DNA of 57,269 nt from Acidobacteriota bacterium. Its GTDB lineage: Bacteria; Acidobacteriota; Blastocatellia; Chloracidobacteriales; JADJPF01. A program made the translations under genes and the position numbers. The notes beneath the pieces are model-generated. The model did not search any database. It was not told where the DNA came from and worked only from the letters and a program-made list of their open reading frames with translations. The stretch lies in assembly GCA_016213785.1 (NCBI GenBank), contig JACQZQ010000108.1, forward strand, positions 1 to 57,269. Reading direction: 5' to 3'. Positions 8,170 to 17,307 of the stretch are shown here, in pieces; the stretch's first letter is position 1, and every line of letters begins with the position of its first letter.

Positions 8170-9258
8170 GTGAGCCTACTAGCCAATAGAACCGAGTTGC
8201 TGTTAAAGAGTGTTTTTCAAGTTTCAAAATCTGGTAATAATACTAATGAGTATAATAATGTTTATGATTATTCTCTTGAAGAACAACGTTTTGCAATTGC
8301 TGATGGTATAGGAGAGTCTTTTTATTCAAGGCTTTGGGCTAAAACTTTAGTAACAGGTTTAGTAGCTACTGCTCCATTTCAATTTCTAGAATCAGAGCAA
8401 GACTTAGTTGAATGGTTGGAACCAATGCAAATGACTTGGAAAAAAATAGTTGAATGGGAACAGTCTCCTCAAATAGCCTCTCACCAACTAGAATCAGGCA
8501 CTTTTTCAACTCTACTTGGACTCCAGCTTTTAGATCCTGAACCTGTTTCACCTCTACCGGGAACAAAACCTGCTGATGAACAAATGCGATGGCAAGCTAT
8601 TGCAATAGGAAATAGCTGCTTATTTCAAATAAGAAGAGATCATCTTAACTATGCATTTCCTCTAAATAGCTCAAATCAATTTAATAGCAATTCCTCATCT
8701 ATTTCTAGTGTGGCAAGTAAAAATCAACAAATTTGGCGGCAATTTCATCATTGCCAAGAGATTTGTTATGAGACAGATACTTTTTTTCTAATGACAGAAT
8801 CTTTAGCACAATGGTTTTTACTTGAATATGAACAAGAAAGAAAACCTTGGGCAGAGCTTTACTATTTACAAGACCAAGAAGATTTTCAAGACTTTATTAC
8901 TAATTTAAGAAATTCTGGAAAAATACGTAATACCGATGTTACTTTGTTAACCTTTCAGCTAGGTAAAGAAGATGTAAGTATTGCACCAGCTAATTATAGT
9001 GGAGTAGAAACAGTAGACTCAAGTCTACTTACTACACCTCTATCAGTAGATCCACAAGATAATCAACTAGGAACAACCTTTTTGGTTAAGGAACAGTCAA
9101 AAACTAACAGTAGAGAATCTAAAACAGATAAACATAAAACTGAAAAACAACCAACTATTAAACCACCTCAATTTGGCTCCTTAGATCAACCATCTGTACT
9201 CAAACAAATTGGTAAATCTATAATTGGTTTGTTAGGCAAGAAAGAAGACGAAGAATAA
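8170..9258 (+). CDS. Degenerate PP2C-family protein phosphatase of the TerY-P type
   Basis: The layout follows PP2C proteins found with TerY-P-type kinases: FAIADGIGES (41-50), GTFSTLLGLQL (110-120), AIAIGNSCLFQI, then FLMTESLAQWFL and IRNTDVTLL. In the family as I know it these read ADG, GDS, TDALAQWFL and RNDDVTLL. Here Asp45 of the first motif remains, but GD is GN (148), TD is TE (210) and DD is TD (255-256), so several metal-ligand positions are altered and catalysis may be weak or lost. The C-terminal 90 residues are low-complexity and basic. The GTG at 8170 follows a GAGGTGA site. The next gene encodes a matching pseudokinase. Confidence 0.82.
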   Translation: MSLLANRTELLLKSVFQVSKSGNNTNEYNNVYDYSLEEQRFAIADGIGESFYSRLWAKTLVTGLVATAPFQFLESEQDLVEWLEPMQMTWKKIVEWEQSPQIASHQLESGTFSTLLGLQLLDPEPVSPLPGTKPADEQMRWQAIAIGNSCLFQIRRDHLNYAFPLNSSNQFNSNSSSISSVASKNQQIWRQFHHCQEICYETDTFFLMTESLAQWFLLEYEQERKPWAELYYLQDQEDFQDFITNLRNSGKIRNTDVTLLTFQLGKEDVSIAPANYSGVETVDSSLLTTPLSVDPQDNQLGTTFLVKEQSKTNSRESKTDKHKTEKQPTIKPPQFGSLDQPSVLKQIGKSIIGLLGKKEDEE

Positions 9259-9439
9259 ATTAAATGCTCTTAATTAAAAGTGTTACCATTAGAGTAACAG
9301 AATAAAGAAATTAGAGGTTTAAAGATAATTTCTAAATGCCTCAAAATTTATAGCTAATCACTTATCTAATTTCTCTAAACCCTTAAAACCTATAACTTAT
9401 TAATAATTAGGTAATTAGAGGAGAAAGGTAGTAGATTTT
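9259..9439. other. Intergenic leader before the pseudokinase gene
   Basis: An AT-rich 181-base gap with a small 6-bp hairpin (TGTTAC/GTAACA, about 9278-9296) soon after the phosphatase stop. The long gap suggests separate initiation for the downstream gene, but I see no convincing -35/-10 pair. Confidence 0.4.
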
Positions 9440-11320
9440 ATGAATTGGCCTAGTATATCTGATTATCAAACAGCGATTCTAAACCCTAGTTTATGTTTTC
9501 AACTAGCAGAACTACGTTTAAGTCAAACTAGTCTGATGTCGGCTGGAACACCTAAAACACTTTCTGGTAATTCTGCTTGTGTATTTCAGCTTATATCAAC
9601 AGCTAGCCCTGTTAATCAATGGGCAATACGATGTTTTCTTAGACCTGTTTCTGACCAAGAGCGACGTTATCAACTACTTGACCAACATATAAACGCATCT
9701 CGTTTGCAAGGGCTTCTAGATGCTAAATATATTCCTCAAGCAATTTTAGTAAATAATCAGTGGTATCCTATTATTAAAATGCCCTGGGTAGAGGGTTTTA
9801 CCCTTGATCAGTTTATTGACCAATCTCTAAATTCTCCCTCTCAACTCTTAGATTTAGCCTCTAGATGGCGTATTTTAATTAGTAATTTATACTCTAATAG
9901 ACTAGCACATGGAAATTTAGAACATCGTAATATTATTGTTACAGCACAAAATAGCTTATACTTAGTTGATTATGATACTGCCTTTATACCTACATTAAGA
10001 GGAGAGAAATCTTTAGAACTAGGGAATGAAAATTTTCAAAGCCCTAGACGTACTTTAGATAATTTTGATGAAAAAATTGATAACTTTTCTGCTCTAGTTA
10101 TATACCTAAGTTTAAGAGCATTAGCCTATCAACCTAACTTATGGCAATTTTACCAAGGTGAAAATTTAATTTTCACTAAAAAGGATTACTTAAATCCTTA
10201 TCAATCATCATTATTTTACCAACTAAAAAGCAGCCCTGACGAAATAGTTCGTCAGCTAGCAGGGGTTTTAGAAAATATTTGTGTTAGCTCTAGTGTTATA
10301 GTACCTGAACTTGAGACAGTTCTAAGTAATTTCTCTATTAGTACAGGTGCTCAACAAACTTCACCAAATCAAGGTGCTGCTACATTACCAGAAACTAGGG
10401 TAGCATCTGTTAATCCTTTACAAAATCAACCTATTATTCCATTACCTAGTTGGCAAGGAACACCATCACAAATTAATCCTGTTGCTAATGCTAATGCTGT
10501 TAATCCTATTCAAGGACAGGTTAACCCAAACTTCCAAGTACCAGCAAACAATATAGTTAATCCTTTAGTACCACCTATTCAACAGCAAAATATTCAAAGC
10601 CTTGGTAATAGTCTACCTAATACAAATCTAAACACAAATCCAAAACCTAAATCATCTTTATTATTAAAGATATTTGCTGGAGCTAGCAGTGCAGTAGCAT
10701 TTTTCTTTTTCTGTCTTTCACTTTATCAAATATATTATTATGGAAAGCGGATTTCTTACCTTGAATCAGATGTTTCTTATTACAGTGGACAACTAAATTC
10801 TGAGCGAGAGAAAACAGCTAAACTTGAAAAAGAACTAGCTCAAGAAAAAGAACTTAGAGAAAAAATTCTTTTAAGTAAAAACCAAAGAGACATTGCATCA
10901 ATAACTGCTGGTATATTTGAGAGAGTTCTTTTGGGAACTAATGAAATAAAAAGAATTAATGCTAAAGTTGACTCTTTGAAGTTCTATGAAGGTGGAAACG
11001 AAGGTGTAGTTAGAGATTTAAGAAAATATTCATCAACTTTTACTACAGCAAGCCGCTTTGTTTACTTTGAGCTAAATTTATCTCATCCAAGTCGTTCGGT
11101 AAGAGATAATTTTGTTGTTCAACATATTTGGTATAAGGATAATGTAGAGTGGGCGCGAGGCACATTAAACACTTATCTTGAGCCGGCTTGGGTAAATAGC
11201 TATCATAATGATGGGCGTGGTTGGCCTGAAGCTTATAAATGGTCTGCGGGCAATTACCGCGTAGAGCTACTTGTAGATGGTGAAAAAGTTGCTATTGGAA
11301 ACTTTACTGTTACTCCTTAA
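9440..11320 (+). CDS. Membrane-anchored pseudokinase of the TerY-P kinase type
   Basis: Residues about 1-300 form a kinase-like domain close to TerY-P-module kinases. HGNLEHRNIIV (157-167) stands where the family has HGDLqHgN, and LVDYDTAFIPTLRG with LELGNENFQSPRR matches the DYDGmfVPaL...ELG..nYQHPrR region. The catalytic Asp is Asn159 and the usual AlK lysine is Arg64 (WAIRCF), so phosphotransfer is probably lost. A Pro/Asn/Gln-rich linker (305-405) leads to a transmembrane helix (407-434), a charged coiled coil (438-480) and a C-terminal beta-rich domain ending WSAGNYRVELLVDGEKVAIG, probably extracytoplasmic. AGAGGAGAAAGG precedes the ATG. Confidence 0.84.
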   Translation: MNWPSISDYQTAILNPSLCFQLAELRLSQTSLMSAGTPKTLSGNSACVFQLISTASPVNQWAIRCFLRPVSDQERRYQLLDQHINASRLQGLLDAKYIPQAILVNNQWYPIIKMPWVEGFTLDQFIDQSLNSPSQLLDLASRWRILISNLYSNRLAHGNLEHRNIIVTAQNSLYLVDYDTAFIPTLRGEKSLELGNENFQSPRRTLDNFDEKIDNFSALVIYLSLRALAYQPNLWQFYQGENLIFTKKDYLNPYQSSLFYQLKSSPDEIVRQLAGVLENICVSSSVIVPELETVLSNFSISTGAQQTSPNQGAATLPETRVASVNPLQNQPIIPLPSWQGTPSQINPVANANAVNPIQGQVNPNFQVPANNIVNPLVPPIQQQNIQSLGNSLPNTNLNTNPKPKSSLLLKIFAGASSAVAFFFFCLSLYQIYYYGKRISYLESDVSYYSGQLNSEREKTAKLEKELAQEKELREKILLSKNQRDIASITAGIFERVLLGTNEIKRINAKVDSLKFYEGGNEGVVRDLRKYSSTFTTASRFVYFELNLSHPSRSVRDNFVVQHIWYKDNVEWARGTLNTYLEPAWVNSYHNDGRGWPEAYKWSAGNYRVELLVDGEKVAIGNFTVTP

Positions 11321-11372
11321 GCCTTTATTTAAAAATTAATTACATAATTATATTTGGAGGAAGATAAGATAA

Positions 11373-11732
11373 ATGGCTCAGGCCAAACAAAATAAGCGCA
11401 TTTGGGTTGCAATAGAATGTATTAGGATTGGCGAAGTAATTACTCTTAGAGGAACTATGGCTGAGAGCGACTTTCTTGCAATTCTAGAGGGAGAATACAA
11501 AAAACCATTTGTTGAGATAAAAAGACTACATTGGACAGAATCGATTTGGAATGAAGAAGAAGGTCGTAACGAAATTAAATTTGTAGCACATGGCAAAGAT
11601 AGCCACTGGAAATGGCATACAGGATCATATCACTTACAAACAAATAGTATTTTTGCAATTGGTATTTTACAAGATTGCTCAAAACACCTTACAGAAACCT
11701 TTCAAGTTGAAGAAGTTTCTTGGGCACAATAA
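11373..11732 (+). CDS. Conserved-looking small protein of unknown function
   Basis: A 119-residue soluble protein with no signal peptide or membrane segment. It is rich in tryptophan and charged residues, with alternating hydrophobics that suggest a beta-rich fold (IWVAIECIRIGEVITLRG at the start, WHTGSYHLQTNSIFAIGIL later). TTTGGAGGAAG lies about 11 bases before the ATG. It follows the pseudokinase by 52 bases and precedes another small gene, so it may belong to the same transcript. I recognise no family. Confidence 0.75.
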   Translation: MAQAKQNKRIWVAIECIRIGEVITLRGTMAESDFLAILEGEYKKPFVEIKRLHWTESIWNEEEGRNEIKFVAHGKDSHWKWHTGSYHLQTNSIFAIGILQDCSKHLTETFQVEEVSWAQ

Positions 11733-11777
11733 ATTTGCCCTATAAAAGCCTGTAGCCAACCACTATGCGAGGTAAAA

Positions 11778-12008
11778 ATGTCTGAAAAATCAAAAAAGTT
11801 TATTACCTGGTCTTTAGATAGAGCATCTGGGCTAAATTGGGTAGTCTTTCAATTAGATGAATCTACATCTGAACCACCTAATCAAGGGATTATTCCTTCA
11901 GGACAAGAATTAGGCGAATATACTTCTTATGTAGAAGCACGAAAAGCCCACCCTGATGCACGTATTACCAATGATGCAGCAGAAGCAATTAAATATGGAA
12001 AAATCTAA
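11778..12008 (+). CDS. Small unknown protein (76 aa)
   Basis: A short soluble protein beginning MSEKSKKFITWSLDRASGL, with GAGGTAAAA directly before the ATG. Neither a transmembrane segment nor a known motif is visible; the C-terminus resembles a short helical segment (YVEARKAHPDARITNDAAEA). Its last codons overlap the likely start of the downstream cytochrome gene by 14 bases, which supports it being a real, translated gene in an operon. Confidence 0.68.
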   Translation: MSEKSKKFITWSLDRASGLNWVVFQLDESTSEPPNQGIIPSGQELGEYTSYVEARKAHPDARITNDAAEAIKYGKI

Positions 12009-12444
12009 AGTTGCTGCAAACTATTATCAAGAACTATTAAAGAAGCAGGGTTTAATTAAAAGCTATTATATTTTTCTAAGCTATTTATGTTTAGGGCTAC
12101 TATTAGTTAGCTGTACCGATAAAATAGAAGCAACTCTACCACCCTCACCAGCGCCAACACCGCAAGCAGCAAATGAAATCCCTATGCATCTAAAAAATAT
12201 TTTCCTAGCACGTTGTGCTTCTTGTCATGGTAGCGATGGCAAAAGCGGTGAAACTGGAACAATTTACCAAGCTCGTAGTCGTAGTCCTAAGAATTGGGCT
12301 ATGTTTTTAAAAAATCCTCAATCAGTTGATAAAAAAAGTAAAAAACAACCTGTTAAAGACCTAACTGAAGCTGAATATGCGGCTTTTGGTGAATGGTTAG
12401 CTAGAATAACAAAAGAAAATCGCTTAGATTTAGGAAGCAAATAA
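11995..12444 (+). CDS. Lipoprotein c-type cytochrome
   Basis: The N-terminus has a hydrophobic signal segment ending in LLLVSC, a lipobox whose Cys40 would be lipidated. A Pro/Ala linker follows (PPSPAPTPQ) and then CASCHG (Cys74, Cys77, His78), a single heme c-binding motif. The chain is about 149 residues. An in-frame ATG at 11956 gives a longer N-terminus, but the ATG at 11995 puts the signal segment in a normal place; neither start has a strong ribosome-binding site. It probably carries electrons at the periplasmic face of a membrane. The M28 gene begins three bases after its stop. Confidence 0.85.
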   Translation: MEKSKVAANYYQELLKKQGLIKSYYIFLSYLCLGLLLVSCTDKIEATLPPSPAPTPQAANEIPMHLKNIFLARCASCHGSDGKSGETGTIYQARSRSPKNWAMFLKNPQSVDKKSKKQPVKDLTEAEYAAFGEWLARITKENRLDLGSK

Positions 12445-12447
12445 ATT

Positions 12448-13440
12448 ATGAGAAAATCGCTTAATTTTTTATTTAATATCTCCTTAATATTTTTTATTTT
12501 TGCAGTTTCTAATCTATCTTTGGCACAAAATAAACCTCTACATCAAGAACCTAAACCGGAGCTACCTGAGGAAAAAAATTTGTCTTCTATAAAATTTGAT
12601 TCTAAACGTGCTTTTGAACATGTGCGCAAACAAGTAGAGTTTGGCCCTCGTTGTGCAGGATCACCTGCACTTAAAAACACTCGTACTTATCTGATTAACC
12701 AGTTATCTAGCTATGGCTTATCTGTTAAACAAGACTCTTTTCAAGCACATACCCCTAACCCTAGGTTTCCTACAGTAGAAATGGTTAATTTAATAGTTGA
12801 AATCCCAGGTAAAAAAGATGGCATTGTGATTTTAGCTAGCCATTATGATACTAAATGGTTTGCTGAAGAGCATTTTTTAGGAGCTAATGATGGCGGTTCT
12901 AGTACTGGTGTTTTAGTAGAATTAGCTAGAACTTTATCTAAGTCCAAGCCTGAGTATACTTTATGGTTAGTTTTTTTTGATGGCGAAGAAGCAATGAATG
13001 GTGAATGGCTTGGAACAGACCACACTTATGGCTCAACTCACCTAGTAAATAAATTACGTACTGAAGGTAACTTAAATAAAGTAAAAGCTATGATTTTGCT
13101 AGATATGATAGGAGATATGAATTTAACAGTGCGTCGCGATAGCGGTTCAACTCTTTGGCTTAAAGATATAATTTGGAACAGTGCAGCAAAATTATCTTAT
13201 GATAAAAACTTTGTTAATGAGATTGAAGATATAGAAGATGATCATACACCTTTTTTAAGGGCAGGAATTCCTGCTGTTGATATAATTGATTTTGAGTATG
13301 GAGAGGATAATGAGTATTGGCATACAGAAGAAGATACTTTAGACAAAATAAGCCCAAAAAGCCTACAAATCGTTGGAGAAACTGTTTTACATAGTTTACC
13401 TAAAATCTTTAATCACCTAAGTAGTACACCTAAACTATAA
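12448..13440 (+). CDS. Secreted M28-family zinc enzyme, glutaminyl-peptide cyclotransferase-like
   Basis: A 330-residue exported protein with a signal peptide ending near NLSLAQ. The M28 metal-site motifs are ASHYDTK (His132), GANDGGSS (Asp148), FFDGEEA (Glu180/181) and DHTPFL (His266), followed by WHTEEDTLDKIS. The combination VEFGPRCAGSP, DGEEA, DHTPFL and WHTEEDT resembles glutaminyl cyclases, which turn N-terminal Gln into pyroglutamate; aminopeptidase activity cannot be excluded. It starts three bases after the cytochrome gene, so the two exported proteins are made together. A perfect hairpin follows the stop. Confidence 0.88.
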   Translation: MRKSLNFLFNISLIFFIFAVSNLSLAQNKPLHQEPKPELPEEKNLSSIKFDSKRAFEHVRKQVEFGPRCAGSPALKNTRTYLINQLSSYGLSVKQDSFQAHTPNPRFPTVEMVNLIVEIPGKKDGIVILASHYDTKWFAEEHFLGANDGGSSTGVLVELARTLSKSKPEYTLWLVFFDGEEAMNGEWLGTDHTYGSTHLVNKLRTEGNLNKVKAMILLDMIGDMNLTVRRDSGSTLWLKDIIWNSAAKLSYDKNFVNEIEDIEDDHTPFLRAGIPAVDIIDFEYGEDNEYWHTEEDTLDKISPKSLQIVGETVLHSLPKIFNHLSSTPKL

Positions 13441-13479
13441 ATTTTCCTAAATAAACAAATTTGTCTAGCAATATTTCAT

Positions 13480-13528
13480 ATAAATAATAAAGGCTTGTAA
13501 TAATTAACTACAAGCCTTTATTATTTAT
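13480..13528. terminator. Perfect 20-bp inverted repeat terminator
   Basis: Bases 13480-13499 and 13509-13528 are exact reverse complements with a 9-base loop. The right arm is T-rich (CTTTATTATTTAT), so the structure would end transcription from the M28 operon; the core AGGCTTGTA/TACAAGCCT is the most stable part. Confidence 0.75.
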
Positions 13529-13554
13529 ATACTAAACACCTAAAGAGTTAAACA

Positions 13555-14139
13555 ATGGAAAAAGCATTAGCAAATCATCCTGATAAAATTAAATGGAATG
13601 AAAAATATTCTAGAGTTTTTAGGAAAGAATTTATACCCCACCCTATTTTAGAATCTATAAAAAACCTCTCACTCCCTTCTGCCCCTGTTTTAGAGCTAGC
13701 CTGCGGGTTATCTGGCAATGTTCTAGAGCTAGCAAGTTTAGGCTACAGGGTTTTAGCAGTTGATATTTCTGATGTGGCATTAGACTTACTAGCTAACCAG
13801 CTTAAGGAAAAGCAATTAGAGCCAAGGGTTAGTTTACTAATAGAAGACTTAAATAATTGGCAAGCGCCTAAAGAAACTTTTTCATTGGTTTTAGGGATAA
13901 AATATTGGGATAGAAAGTGTTTTCTAAATGCCTGTCAAGCTGTAATTAAAGGCGGTATTATTGCTTGGGAAACTTTTAATAAAAACCATTTATGTTATCA
14001 TCCTCATTTTCACCCTGAATGGTGTTTAGAGAAGGGCGAACCTGCAAATTTACTAACATCAGATTTTGAAATACTAATAGAACAAGATGTTGATAATGGT
14101 TTTAGTTCTACACATCGTTTGATTGCACGACGGCTTTAG
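13555..14139 (+). CDS. Class I SAM-dependent methyltransferase
   Basis: A 194-residue methyltransferase of the small TehB/TPMT-like type. Motif I appears as LELACGLSGNVLELASLG (about residue 46), and the acidic residue that binds the SAM ribose is in VLAVDISDVAL. A second motif region, LIEDLNNW, follows. The substrate is not evident; proteins of this type often act on small thiols, metalloids or metabolites. The ATG is 26 bases downstream of the preceding hairpin and has only a weak AAAGAG site. Confidence 0.86.
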   Translation: MEKALANHPDKIKWNEKYSRVFRKEFIPHPILESIKNLSLPSAPVLELACGLSGNVLELASLGYRVLAVDISDVALDLLANQLKEKQLEPRVSLLIEDLNNWQAPKETFSLVLGIKYWDRKCFLNACQAVIKGGIIAWETFNKNHLCYHPHFHPEWCLEKGEPANLLTSDFEILIEQDVDNGFSSTHRLIARRL

Positions 14140-14192
14140 TAAAAGCTTAGGTATTTATTTTTATAAAAGATATTAAATTTTAGGAGCACTTT

Positions 14193-15173
14193 ATGAAATA
14201 CATGAATTTAGGTCGTTCTGGCTTACAAGTTTCTCGTATTTGTTTGGGCTGTATGTCTTTTGGTAGCAAGAAATGGCGTGAATGGGTTATAGAAGAAGAA
14301 GACTCTAGACCTGTTATAAAAAAAGCTTTAGAACTAGGAATAAATTTTTTTGATACTGCTAATATGTATTCTGTAGGCGTTAGCGAAGAAATCACAGGAC
14401 GGGCATTAAAAGATTTTGCTCGTAGATCGGAAATAGTCCTTGCAACTAAAGTATACTTTCCAATGAATGAGTTACCTAATCAAGGTGGATTATCTCGCAA
14501 GCATATTTTTGAAGCGTTAGATGCTTCATTAAAGCGTTTAGGAACCGATTATGTAGACCTTTATCAAATCCACCGTTGGGATTATAACACTCCTATAGAA
14601 GAAACTATGGAAGCATTAAATGATTTAGTAAGAATGGGCAAAGTTCGTTATATTGGGGCTTCTAGTATGTTTGCTTGGCAAATGGCTAAAGCTGTTTATA
14701 CAGCTAAAAATCATAGTTGGGCTAATTTTGTCAGTATGCAAAATCACTATAATCTTGTGTATCGTGAAGAAGAGAGAGAAATGCTGCCACTTTGCCGTGA
14801 AGAAGGAATAGGTGTTATTCCTTGGAGTCCGCTAGCTCGTGGTGTTTTATCTGGTAATCGCACCAAAGATGGGCAAACTAAAACCCTACGTGGGGAAAAA
14901 GATGATTTTTCTACAAAACTTTATAATCTACCAGTAGATTTTGATATTGCAGAACGCCTAGCACAAATAGCAGCAAATAAAGGTGTTACATCTGTACAAT
15001 TAGCACTAGCTTGGCTATTAAGTAAACCTGCTGTAACTTCTCCCATTATTGGAACAAGTAAACCTGCACAACTAGAAGATGCTATTAAATCTGTAGATAT
15101 AAAAGTTTCAGAAGAAGAACAAAAATCACTAGAAGAACTCTATCAACCACATGCAGTCTTAGGGCATGTTTAA
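14193..15173 (+). CDS. Aldo/keto reductase
   Basis: An NADPH-dependent (alpha/beta)8-barrel reductase of 326 residues. The catalytic tetrad is readable: Asp in FFDTANMYS together with its Tyr, Lys in LATKVYFP and His in YQIHRWDYN. The nucleotide-binding end LLSKPAVTSPIIGTSKPAQLEDA is typical. Sequence style (MNLGRSGLQVSRICLGCMSFG) matches the AKR11/12-like YajO or Tas group acting on aldehydes and ketones. TTTTAGGAG precedes the ATG with good spacing. Confidence 0.95.
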   Translation: MKYMNLGRSGLQVSRICLGCMSFGSKKWREWVIEEEDSRPVIKKALELGINFFDTANMYSVGVSEEITGRALKDFARRSEIVLATKVYFPMNELPNQGGLSRKHIFEALDASLKRLGTDYVDLYQIHRWDYNTPIEETMEALNDLVRMGKVRYIGASSMFAWQMAKAVYTAKNHSWANFVSMQNHYNLVYREEEREMLPLCREEGIGVIPWSPLARGVLSGNRTKDGQTKTLRGEKDDFSTKLYNLPVDFDIAERLAQIAANKGVTSVQLALAWLLSKPAVTSPIIGTSKPAQLEDAIKSVDIKVSEEEQKSLEELYQPHAVLGHV

Positions 15174-15227
15174 TCGTTTCTAGCCAAGAGTTTAGCATTA
15201 GGTGTATGTATTGGAGGCTACAGAATA

Positions 15228-15827
15228 ATGACAAGTATATCTCCTAGTCAAAGGGAAGATTTAAGACAAGAGCTTTTGTCTTTGATTGAAGAAGATAATC
15301 GACTACGAGAAGAGCTAGCATCGAATGGCTCACTTTATGAGGGATATCATCCTAAAATGGAAGAAATACATATACGTAATGCTGCTCGTTTGGCTGAAAT
15401 TATTGATGAAATTGGATGGCCGTCAACAATCTATGTTGGGCAAGATGGCGCAGAAGCAGCTTGGTGTATTGCCCAACACGCCATTGGCAATCCTGGGCTT
15501 CAACGTAAATGCTTAGAAGCACTTAAGAAAAATGTAGTTCTTGGTTATGCACCTGCCTGGCAGGCAGCAATGCTTGAAGATCGAATACGTATGTTTGAAG
15601 GTAAACCGCAAATCTATGGAACTCAGTTAGAACCTGACCAAGATGGAAAAACTAGACCATATTGGACTCAAGAACCAGAACTTGTTGAAGAACGCCGTAA
15701 GAGCGTTGGGCTAGAGCCTTTAGCTGATCGATTAGCACGAGAACCGATTATTCCTATTCCATCAAATAAAGAACAATTTGAAAAGGAGTATCAAGAATGG
15801 CTTCGGCGTGTAGGATGGCGGTCATAA
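15228..15827 (+). CDS. DUF6624 domain protein
   Basis: The family pattern is clear though the function is unknown: RNAARLAEIIDEIGWPS, then VGQDGAEAAWCIAQHA, then LEDRIRMFEGKPQIYGTQL near residue 125-140. These recurring His/Trp/Gln/Asp residues suggest a conserved binding site. The protein is 199 residues, soluble and without a signal peptide. TTGGAGG lies about ten bases before the ATG. It ends 26 bases from the convergent CYTH gene. Confidence 0.82.
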   Translation: MTSISPSQREDLRQELLSLIEEDNRLREELASNGSLYEGYHPKMEEIHIRNAARLAEIIDEIGWPSTIYVGQDGAEAAWCIAQHAIGNPGLQRKCLEALKKNVVLGYAPAWQAAMLEDRIRMFEGKPQIYGTQLEPDQDGKTRPYWTQEPELVEERRKSVGLEPLADRLAREPIIPIPSNKEQFEKEYQEWLRRVGWRS

Positions 15828-15853
15828 ATTTTTTATTTTCTCTAGTAATTTCC

Positions 15854-16318
15854 CTACCATTTATGAAATGGATTAGTAACTAAGCTAGCATTAAAGTATT
15901 TAGGATCATCAGAAACTTCTTCCCCTACCCAGCTAGGAAGTTCTAGATAGTCTTTCTCATCATCAAGCTCAACTTCTGCAATGATTAAACCTTGATTTTC
16001 GCCTAAGTATTCATCTATTTCCCAAGTAAAGCCTGCAAAATCTAGTTTATGTCTTAGTTTTTCAATTATTGGACGTTCACAGAGTTGATCTAACATTTGG
16101 TTAGCGTCTAAGAGTGGGATTTCATACTCAAATTCTACTCTAGTTAGCCCTTTTGTTAGCCCTTTTACTGTAAGATAGGCATTTTCGCCAACTACACGAA
16201 CTCTTACAGTTCGCTCAGGGATAGTGGATAAATAGCCTTGTCTATATAAAATACCTTTAGTAAGTTTGCGCCATTCTTCATTTTTTATTAAAAACTTTCG
16301 TTCTATTTCATGTGCCAA
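15854..16318 (-). CDS. CYTH-domain (triphosphate tunnel) protein
   Basis: A 154-residue protein whose N-terminus HEIERKFLI contains the ExExK signature of CYTH enzymes. These fold as an eight-stranded tunnel binding triphosphates with divalent metal. Further tunnel residues are RVRV, YLTVKG, EFEYEIP and IAEVELDDE. Bacterial members of this size mostly hydrolyse inorganic triphosphate or nucleoside triphosphates; adenylate cyclase activity is possible but less common. The start is a TTG at 16316-16318 with AGGGGGA about eight bases upstream; no in-frame ATG is available there. Confidence 0.9.
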   Translation of the reverse strand: MAHEIERKFLIKNEEWRKLTKGILYRQGYLSTIPERTVRVRVVGENAYLTVKGLTKGLTRVEFEYEIPLLDANQMLDQLCERPIIEKLRHKLDFAGFTWEIDEYLGENQGLIIAEVELDDEKDYLELPSWVGEEVSDDPKYFNASLVTNPFHKW

Positions 16319-16491
16319 AATCTTTTCCCCCTATTTTAACAATGGTTAAAAAGAATCAAAATAATAACAAAAGCCATATTTATTTACCAAAATAAGATTG
16401 CTATAAAGAGAGCGCTAAAGCTAAAATCAAAACTCCAAACCGATATTCTAAGCTAACTAGCTAAATTAATTGTATTATGGAGGTATGTTAA

Positions 16492-17307
16492 ATGCTAACT
16501 CCTAGCAAAAAACTTGTTCTAATTCTTACTTTTTGTTTTATTTCTATTATTAGTTTTTCTACCATAGCTTCTGCATCAGATCTAGGAAACTCAAATAGAG
16601 TTACTAGCAGCAATAAAGCGTCAAAAACATATGATAAAGCTCTAGTAATTGCAGCTAAAGAAAAAGATTATCTAAAAGTGAAAAATTTAATTGATTCTGG
16701 TATTCATCCTGATTCTAGAGATGATCAAGGATGGACGGCTTTAATGTATTTAGCGGCTCAAGGAGATATAGAGTCTGTAAATTCACTTATTGCTCAAGAT
16801 GCTGATGTTAATGCACAAAATAAAACTGGATGGACTGCATTAATGTTTGCTGCTGGTTGGGGGCGAAATGAGGTTATAGATATTTTGCTTAGCGCTGGTG
16901 CTGATGTTAATGCTAAAAGCCATTATGGGTGGACTGCTTTAACTTTTGCAACAAAAAATAGTGAAACTGTTACTATGCAAAAGCTCTTAGAGCTAGGGGC
17001 TGATCCTAGTATTAGTTTAGCCTGGGGTTGGACTCCTTTAATGATTGCAGCTATGGAAGGGCATGTTTCTACAGTTAAAACCTTAATTATTGCAGGGGTT
17101 AACGTAAATGCCACTATGCCATCAACAGGACAAACAGCTTTAATGTATGCGGCTAGAGCAGGTAAAAAAGATAATGTGCTTGCTTTAATAGGTGGTAATG
17201 CTGATATTAATGCTAGAGATTTTCAAGGCTCTACTCCCTTAAAAGAAGCTATGCGTAGCTTAAACACAGAAGTCTTTACAATTCTCATAAGAGCCGGTGC
17301 TCAGTAA
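16492..17307 (+). CDS. Exported ankyrin-repeat protein
   Basis: Residues 1-28 form a signal peptide (hydrophobic run LVLILTFCFISIISFSTIA). About seven ankyrin repeats follow from residue 47, recognisable by GWTALMYLAAQGDIESV, GWTALMFAAGWGRNEVI and later G-T-PL/ALM-A-G patterns separated by about 33 residues. Ankyrin repeats bind protein partners, so it is likely a periplasmic interaction or inhibitor protein. No enzymatic domain is visible. GGAGG precedes the ATG and a clear terminator follows. Confidence 0.92.
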   Translation: MLTPSKKLVLILTFCFISIISFSTIASASDLGNSNRVTSSNKASKTYDKALVIAAKEKDYLKVKNLIDSGIHPDSRDDQGWTALMYLAAQGDIESVNSLIAQDADVNAQNKTGWTALMFAAGWGRNEVIDILLSAGADVNAKSHYGWTALTFATKNSETVTMQKLLELGADPSISLAWGWTPLMIAAMEGHVSTVKTLIIAGVNVNATMPSTGQTALMYAARAGKKDNVLALIGGNADINARDFQGSTPLKEAMRSLNTEVFTILIRAGAQ

